This document shows positions 60,333 through 64,000 of a DNA stretch of 64,000 bases, piece by piece (position 1 is the stretch's first letter; every line of letters begins with the position of its first letter). The stretch comes from WSZJ01 sp964590435. GTDB taxonomy: Bacteria; Planctomycetota; MHYJ01; WSZJ01. The stretch is taken from assembly GCA_964590435.1 (NCBI GenBank), contig CAZPWT010000002.1, positions 124,001 to 188,000 of the forward strand, given 5' to 3'. The notes under the pieces are model-generated. The model had not been told where the DNA came from. It made no database searches and worked only from the letters and a program-made list of their open reading frames with translations. A program made the translations under genes and the position numbers.

Positions 60333-61596
60333 CGGCCACCGACGCCGCGAACCCGTTGCGCTCGAAGTTCCCGTAAATCTCATCGGAGTTCTCCTTCACG
60401 TACTCGACCTTGAAGGCCACCTGCTCGATCGGCCGGAAGTTGAACCCGAGCGAGAGGCGGCGCTGGTGATTCCAGCGGTGCGACACGGGATCCTGGATCT
60501 CGAGGGCGTCCCAGAGCCCGACCAGCGTGAACGTCGGCCGGTCGAACCCCATCCCCACGAACGTGTCCTTGAGGAACGGCGGGAAGAAGTGGAACGAAAG
60601 CTGCGCAAAGGCGCCGTGCCCGCGGGGCGACGTCGGTGAGCCGGAGGACGTGAGCGTGCGATCGGCCGTGAAGCGCGCCGCCTCCGTGCGGAGCTCGAGA
60701 GGCCCGGTGATCCAGCCGCCGCCCTTCCCGAGCGGGATCGCGATCGTAAGGTCCGCCCCGTAGACGAACGCGGTGTGGTCGCCGTCCTCGTCGAAGCGCC
60801 CGCGGTGCCCCGCCACGCCGAACGTCACTGCCCCGTCGAACGCCACGAGCTCGAGCCGGAGCGCGTACGACTTGTCGCTGTTGTTGTCCTTCCCCTTCAC
60901 GCCGTCCTCGACCGCCTCGTGAAGCCCTTCGTCGACGACGGGCCCTTCCTGCAGGCCGTTGAGGAGGTAGGCCTCGTAGTTGAGCGTCACGGGGCCGAGG
61001 TAGAAGGAGCCGAAGAACCCCGCGCCGAGGTCGCTCCAGGTGGACGGGATGATGAGCCGCTCCGTCAGGGGCCTCAGCGTCAGGTCGCGCATATCGCTGT
61101 CGTGGAGGACGTTCAGCTTGCCCACCGGGACGATCACGATCCCGCCGCGGAAGTTGATCGCGTCGTGGAACAGCAGGTCCATGTACCCCTGCTCGACGCG
61201 CAGTTCGCCGGCGGCATGCTCGTACTCGATCTCGGCGTTGAGGAAGATCCGCTCGTGAAGGTACGAGGAGACGTTCAGGATCAGGTGGTGATTGTCGAAC
61301 GTCGAGTTCTCGTGCCGGAAGTCGGTGAACTCGAGGTCCAGGTACCCACCGACGCGCGTCCGGTTGATGATGCGGGATAGCGGGTTGATGCGCCCCCGCT
61401 CCGGTTCCTTCTTCGGCTCCGCCTCGGCCGTCGGCTTCGCGGCCGGCTCCTTCCCGTCCCCGAGCTCCTTCTTCAGCGCTTCCATTTCCTTTTCGAGCTC
61501 GCCCAGCCGCTCCAGCGGCGTCTTCGCGGGCTCGTCGGCAAACGTGGACGTCCAGAGAAGCGCCGAGAGTGCGGCGCACGCGAGGGAGAATCGCAT
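60322..61596 (-). CDS. Outer-membrane porin (phosphate-selective O/P-like)
   Basis: 424 aa from ATG 61596; signal peptide MRFSLACAALSALLWTSTFA. N-terminal coiled coil (LERLGELEKEMEALKKELGD), then a beta-barrel of alternating strands (GGYLDLEFTDFRHENSTFDN, RIFLNAEIEYEHAAGELRVE, GAFAQLSFHFFPPFLKD) and a C-terminal FERNGFAASVAVGF ending in Phe, typical of BamA-inserted proteins. Demonstrates a diderm envelope. The carried solute is unknown; the downstream small cytochrome suggests a link to metal or respiratory metabolism. Confidence 0.8.
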   Translation of the reverse strand: MRFSLACAALSALLWTSTFADEPAKTPLERLGELEKEMEALKKELGDGKEPAAKPTAEAEPKKEPERGRINPLSRIINRTRVGGYLDLEFTDFRHENSTFDNHHLILNVSSYLHERIFLNAEIEYEHAAGELRVEQGYMDLLFHDAINFRGGIVIVPVGKLNVLHDSDMRDLTLRPLTERLIIPSTWSDLGAGFFGSFYLGPVTLNYEAYLLNGLQEGPVVDEGLHEAVEDGVKGKDNNSDKSYALRLELVAFDGAVTFGVAGHRGRFDEDGDHTAFVYGADLTIAIPLGKGGGWITGPLELRTEAARFTADRTLTSSGSPTSPRGHGAFAQLSFHFFPPFLKDTFVGMGFDRPTFTLVGLWDALEIQDPVSHRWNHQRRLSLGFNFRPIEQVAFKVEYVKENSDEIYGNFERNGFAASVAVGF

Positions 61597-61952
61597 GGCG
61601 GATCCCTTCCCGGTTGACACGCCTCCCTGCGGAGTCGTAGTCTTTCCGGCGTCGTCGTATCACGGCCCCTTGGGGCCGCGGCCTCCGGTGGCAGCCGGGG
61701 GCCATTTTTTCGGCCTGAAGTGAAGGTTGGCGAGGGCCGGATTTCCGGCGCTTCGCGCCTCCATCCCGGCCCTCGCCAACCCTCACTTCAGGCCGAAAAA
61801 ATGAGGGACGGCATTCTGGCCGGGCGTTCTTCAGATCGAATTCCCTGGGCGTGGCAGCGCCCCCGGTCCGGACATCCGGGCCGGCGCGGGGCGCGAACTC
61901 GTCGCGCGCCGCGCGGACCCACCCTGACGTCGAGGGCGCGGGTCGCGCCGGT
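61597..61952. other. 356-bp spacer with a long palindrome
   Basis: Holds the palindrome at 61702-61803 and GC-rich inverted stretches near 61840-61930 (GGTCCGGACATCCGGGCC). The porin promoter must be in 61597-61700. No gene supported. Confidence 0.6.
61702..61803. repeat. Long palindrome with TTTTTTCGGCCTGAAG arms
   Basis: CATTTTTTCGGCCTGAAGTG (from 61702) pairs with CACTTCAGGCCGAAAAAATG-like sequence to 61803, one mismatch and one length difference over about 38 nt. The centre GGCGCTTCGCGCC is itself palindromic and shares GCGCTTCGCG with the element at 12692. Confidence 0.85.
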
Positions 61953-62399
61953 CTACTCCCCTTCCAGGCTCCTCAGGAACGTCACGATCTCCCAGCGTTC
62001 CTGCTCGGTCAGGACGCCGTCCCAGCGCGGCATGGCCGTCCCGTGCTTCCCTTCGGAAATGCGCCAGTAGAGGAACGCATCGGTGTGTTCGTGGAGGATG
62101 GTGCCGGTGGCGAAATTGGCGGGCGCCGGCGTCAGGTTGCGCGCCGCGGGGCCGCGGCCGTCGGCGTGCGACCCGTGGCACGCGGCGCATCCCTTGTTCA
62201 GGAACAGCCGCATCCCGACGTTGCGCGTGGAGGAATCCTGGGGAAGCGGGTTCTCGAGGTCCCGGTACTCCGCGGGCAACTCGGGCTCGATCGGGCGGCG
62301 GGCGTGAAGGCCCCACACGGCGACTCCCGCCGCGATGGCGGCGATCGCCGTGACGATGATGGCGGTGGTCAGGAGTGTATGCCCGCGGGGGATGCTCAT
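61953..62399 (-). CDS. Membrane-anchored cytochrome c
   Basis: 148 aa from ATG 62399, overlapping FTR1 by 4 bp. N-terminal anchor helix (LLTTAIIVTAIAAIAAGVAV), then one haem motif CAACH at 71-75 and a Met ligand in GTAMPRW. Class I cytochrome c of about 100 residues in the periplasm. Coupled to FTR1, it probably accepts electrons released when Fe(II) is oxidised for uptake. Confidence 0.88.
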   Translation of the reverse strand: MSIPRGHTLLTTAIIVTAIAAIAAGVAVWGLHARRPIEPELPAEYRDLENPLPQDSSTRNVGMRLFLNKGCAACHGSHADGRGPAARNLTPAPANFATGTILHEHTDAFLYWRISEGKHGTAMPRWDGVLTEQERWEIVTFLRSLEGE

Positions 62400-63613
62400 C
62401 GGACGGCCTCCAGGGGTCGAGGTTCAGATTTCGCGGGGACAGCTTTCGGCTCGTTCCGCTCCGTGGAGGCGGGCTTTGCCCCCAGGAACGTCCATGCCAG
62501 CCCGCCGGCGACCAGCACGAGGACGAGCGCCTGGAGCGCCAGGCTCTCCGCCGTCGGGTGGATCCCGAGCCAGTTCTTCAGGAAAGACGAATCCGGCATC
62601 CAGGACACCAGCGTCCGCGACAGGACGCGCCCTTCTTGCAGTTCGACGATCCCGTCCCCCGCGAACTTGAAGACGAGGGCGAGGAGCAGCGCGGACGTCG
62701 CTGCGAAGAACGCGCGGATCGGCAGGCGCATCCCGGCGACGACGATGGCGAAGAACACTCCCACGAGCAGGACGGCCGCGACGCCGATCCCCGCGAGCAC
62801 GGGACCCCAGCCCGCGCCGCCCGCTTCCAGCGCGCGCAACATCAGCACGGTCTCGAATCCTTCGCGGAACACGACCAGGAACGCGAGCGAGCCGAGCGCC
62901 CAGGCGTTTCCGCCGGAGAGCGCCTTCTTCACGTTGTCCGTGATGAACGCCTGCCACCGCTTGCCGTCGATCTTCGACACGAGCCAGTAGCTCATCCAGA
63001 AGAGCACCGCGGCGGCGACGAGCATCGTGACGCCCTCGAGGATCTCCTGGTGCTGCCCGCTGATCTTCAGCACCTTGAGCGACAGCGCGTACAGCCCGCC
63101 GGTCGCGACGACCGCGGACAGCGCGCCGGCCCACAGCACCTTCGCCATCTCGCGGCGGCCGATCTTGCGAAGGGTCGCGGCGATGGCGCCGAGGATGAGG
63201 AGCGCCTCGAAACCCTCGCGGAACAGGATCACGAACGCGTTGAACGCCGAGGACTGCGGGGACGGCGGATCGGCGAAGAGCTTCTCTGCGGCGGCGAAGT
63301 CGGTGGCGAGGGTCGCGCGGCGGGTTTCCGCGGCGGCGGCGTCGTTCGACTCGTAGGCCTTGGCGAGATCGAGCCAGTCGGCCTCGAGTTTCCGGTAGAG
63401 CGTGTGGTCCTTCGCGGACAGCGCGCCGTGGAACGCGCAGTCTTCGAATTTCTTGAACGCGCGCACTGCGCCGTCTGCGGCCGCGTCGTGGTCCCCCGCG
63501 GCCATCGCGGCGGCGGCGGCGTCCAGTTTCTCCTTCATCGCCGCGACGTCCGCGTCGTGCGGACCGGCCACGGCGGCGAGCGAGCACAGCGCGAGCAGCG
63601 CCAGCGTCCTCAT
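62396..63613 (-). CDS. FTR1/EfeU-type iron permease with N-terminal periplasmic domain
   Basis: 405 aa from ATG 63613, overlapping the upstream stop (ATGA). Signal segment MRTLALLALCSLAAVA, a periplasmic helical part (about 17-120) with FEDCAFHGALS, then seven or so membrane helices with the two REGFE iron motifs at 132-136 and 250-254. Oxidises and imports ferrous iron with partner redox proteins. With the cytochrome and P19-like gene it forms an Ftr-type iron importer. Confidence 0.93.
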   Translation of the reverse strand: MRTLALLALCSLAAVAGPHDADVAAMKEKLDAAAAAMAAGDHDAAADGAVRAFKKFEDCAFHGALSAKDHTLYRKLEADWLDLAKAYESNDAAAAETRRATLATDFAAAEKLFADPPSPQSSAFNAFVILFREGFEALLILGAIAATLRKIGRREMAKVLWAGALSAVVATGGLYALSLKVLKISGQHQEILEGVTMLVAAAVLFWMSYWLVSKIDGKRWQAFITDNVKKALSGGNAWALGSLAFLVVFREGFETVLMLRALEAGGAGWGPVLAGIGVAAVLLVGVFFAIVVAGMRLPIRAFFAATSALLLALVFKFAGDGIVELQEGRVLSRTLVSWMPDSSFLKNWLGIHPTAESLALQALVLVLVAGGLAWTFLGAKPASTERNEPKAVPAKSEPRPLEAVR

Positions 63614-64000
63614 TTGCCCTCTCCCTTCCCGTCCCACTCGAAAACCGCGGTCGCAGGAGACTTGAACTTCCCTTCCTCGAACAGCCCGTACCCCGGGGGC
63701 AGCACCTTGACCGTCACCGTGTACGCCGCCGGGTCGAGCTTCACCGTGTTCCCGTAGTGCGCGAACTCGGACAGCAGGTTGTGCATCTCGATCGTCCGCG
63801 TCGCGCCCGTCGCCTTGTTCTTCAGCTCCAGCGACACCCGCGCCGCCATCACGATCCGGTTCGTGCCCCGCTCCATCAGCGCCACCTCCAGGTGGTGCGT
63901 GTCGTCATCTTTCGCCGGGTGCGCTTCCAGCTTCCCGTTCTCCCACACCCAGATCGGCTCGGGCCCCTCGGCGATGAACCCGATGCGGTAGTCGCCCTCG
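63610..64000 (-). CDS. P19/Tp34-like periplasmic iron-transport protein (5' end outside window)
   Basis: The frame is open to the right edge, so the N-terminus is missing. The visible 129 residues are a beta-sandwich: HHLEVALMERGTNRIVMAAR, MHNLLSEFAHYGNTVKLDPA, YTVTVKVLPPGYGLFEEGKF. HYGNTVKL matches the P19/Tp34 motif (HYGANVKL), which binds copper/iron and passes iron to FTR1. Overlaps FTR1 by 4 bp. Family assignment is moderate because the diagnostic N-terminal Met/His residues are not seen. Confidence 0.65.
   Translation of the reverse strand, partial: EGDYRIGFIAEGPEPIWVWENGKLEAHPAKDDDTHHLEVALMERGTNRIVMAARVSLELKNKATGATRTIEMHNLLSEFAHYGNTVKLDPAAYTVTVKVLPPGYGLFEEGKFKSPATAVFEWDGKGEGK

Overview
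This is a GC-rich bacterial window with dense coding and many ATGA, GTGA or TGATG start/stop overlaps. The gene content suggests a planctomycete-type Gram-negative bacterium, probably Planctomycetota, at moderate confidence. The reasons are secreted squalene-cyclase-like barrel proteins, secreted TPR/HExxH peptidases, several HEAT-repeat proteins, many short lipoproteins, a lone groEL, an outer-membrane porin and an MlaD protein. No 16S gene or ribosomal operon is present to settle the phylum.

Layout. 1-9.5 kb: tail of an exopolysaccharide tyrosine kinase, secreted TPR metallopeptidase, prenyltransferase-like protein, family 2 glycosyltransferase, YhaM-like exoribonuclease and two tandem secreted paralogues. 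9.5-16.3 kb: orphan Imm26-type immunity gene, ubiE, HIT protein, tRNA-Gly(CCC), serS, a rhomboid-fold protein and a membrane metallopeptidase. 16.3-22.7 kb: candidate selenoprotein 1, HDOD protein, groEL, receiver protein, ubiD. 23.2-29.2 kb: oppBC/oppA peptide importer, M28 peptidase and a frameshifted spermidine-synthase-like protein. 29.2-34.5 kb is an accessory island: RhuM remnant, HINT toxin with immunity partner, and a KilA-N/YhcG-nuclease pair. 34.5-48.3 kb: a pyroglutamyl-peptidase/nitrilase fusion, two small heat-shock proteins, MlaD, MBL hydrolase, HEAT protein, ppGpp-hydrolase-like HD protein, Nudix hydrolase, caspase-Tudor protein and a tetR-hydrolase-deoC operon. 48.4-52 kb: candidate selenoprotein 2 and a double-domain aldehyde dehydrogenase. 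52-59.5 kb: a minus-strand operon with a nucleoside-salvage core (deoC, sugar-phosphate mutase, nucleoside phosphorylase), a hybrid histidine kinase and a PurD-like ligase. 59.6-64 kb: porin, small cytochromes and an FTR1/P19-like iron uptake operon.

Two observations stand out. First, two secreted-protein genes (16361-17617 and 48369-49262, both minus) are each interrupted by one in-frame TGA, encode U-G-G at that point, and have a small hairpin with G early in its apical loop 23-29 nt downstream. Both look like undescribed selenoproteins. Second, the intergenic spacers repeatedly carry long imperfect palindromes (80-140 nt) or half-palindromes built from short degenerate words. At least eight long ones occur in 64 kb, including two copies of one family.
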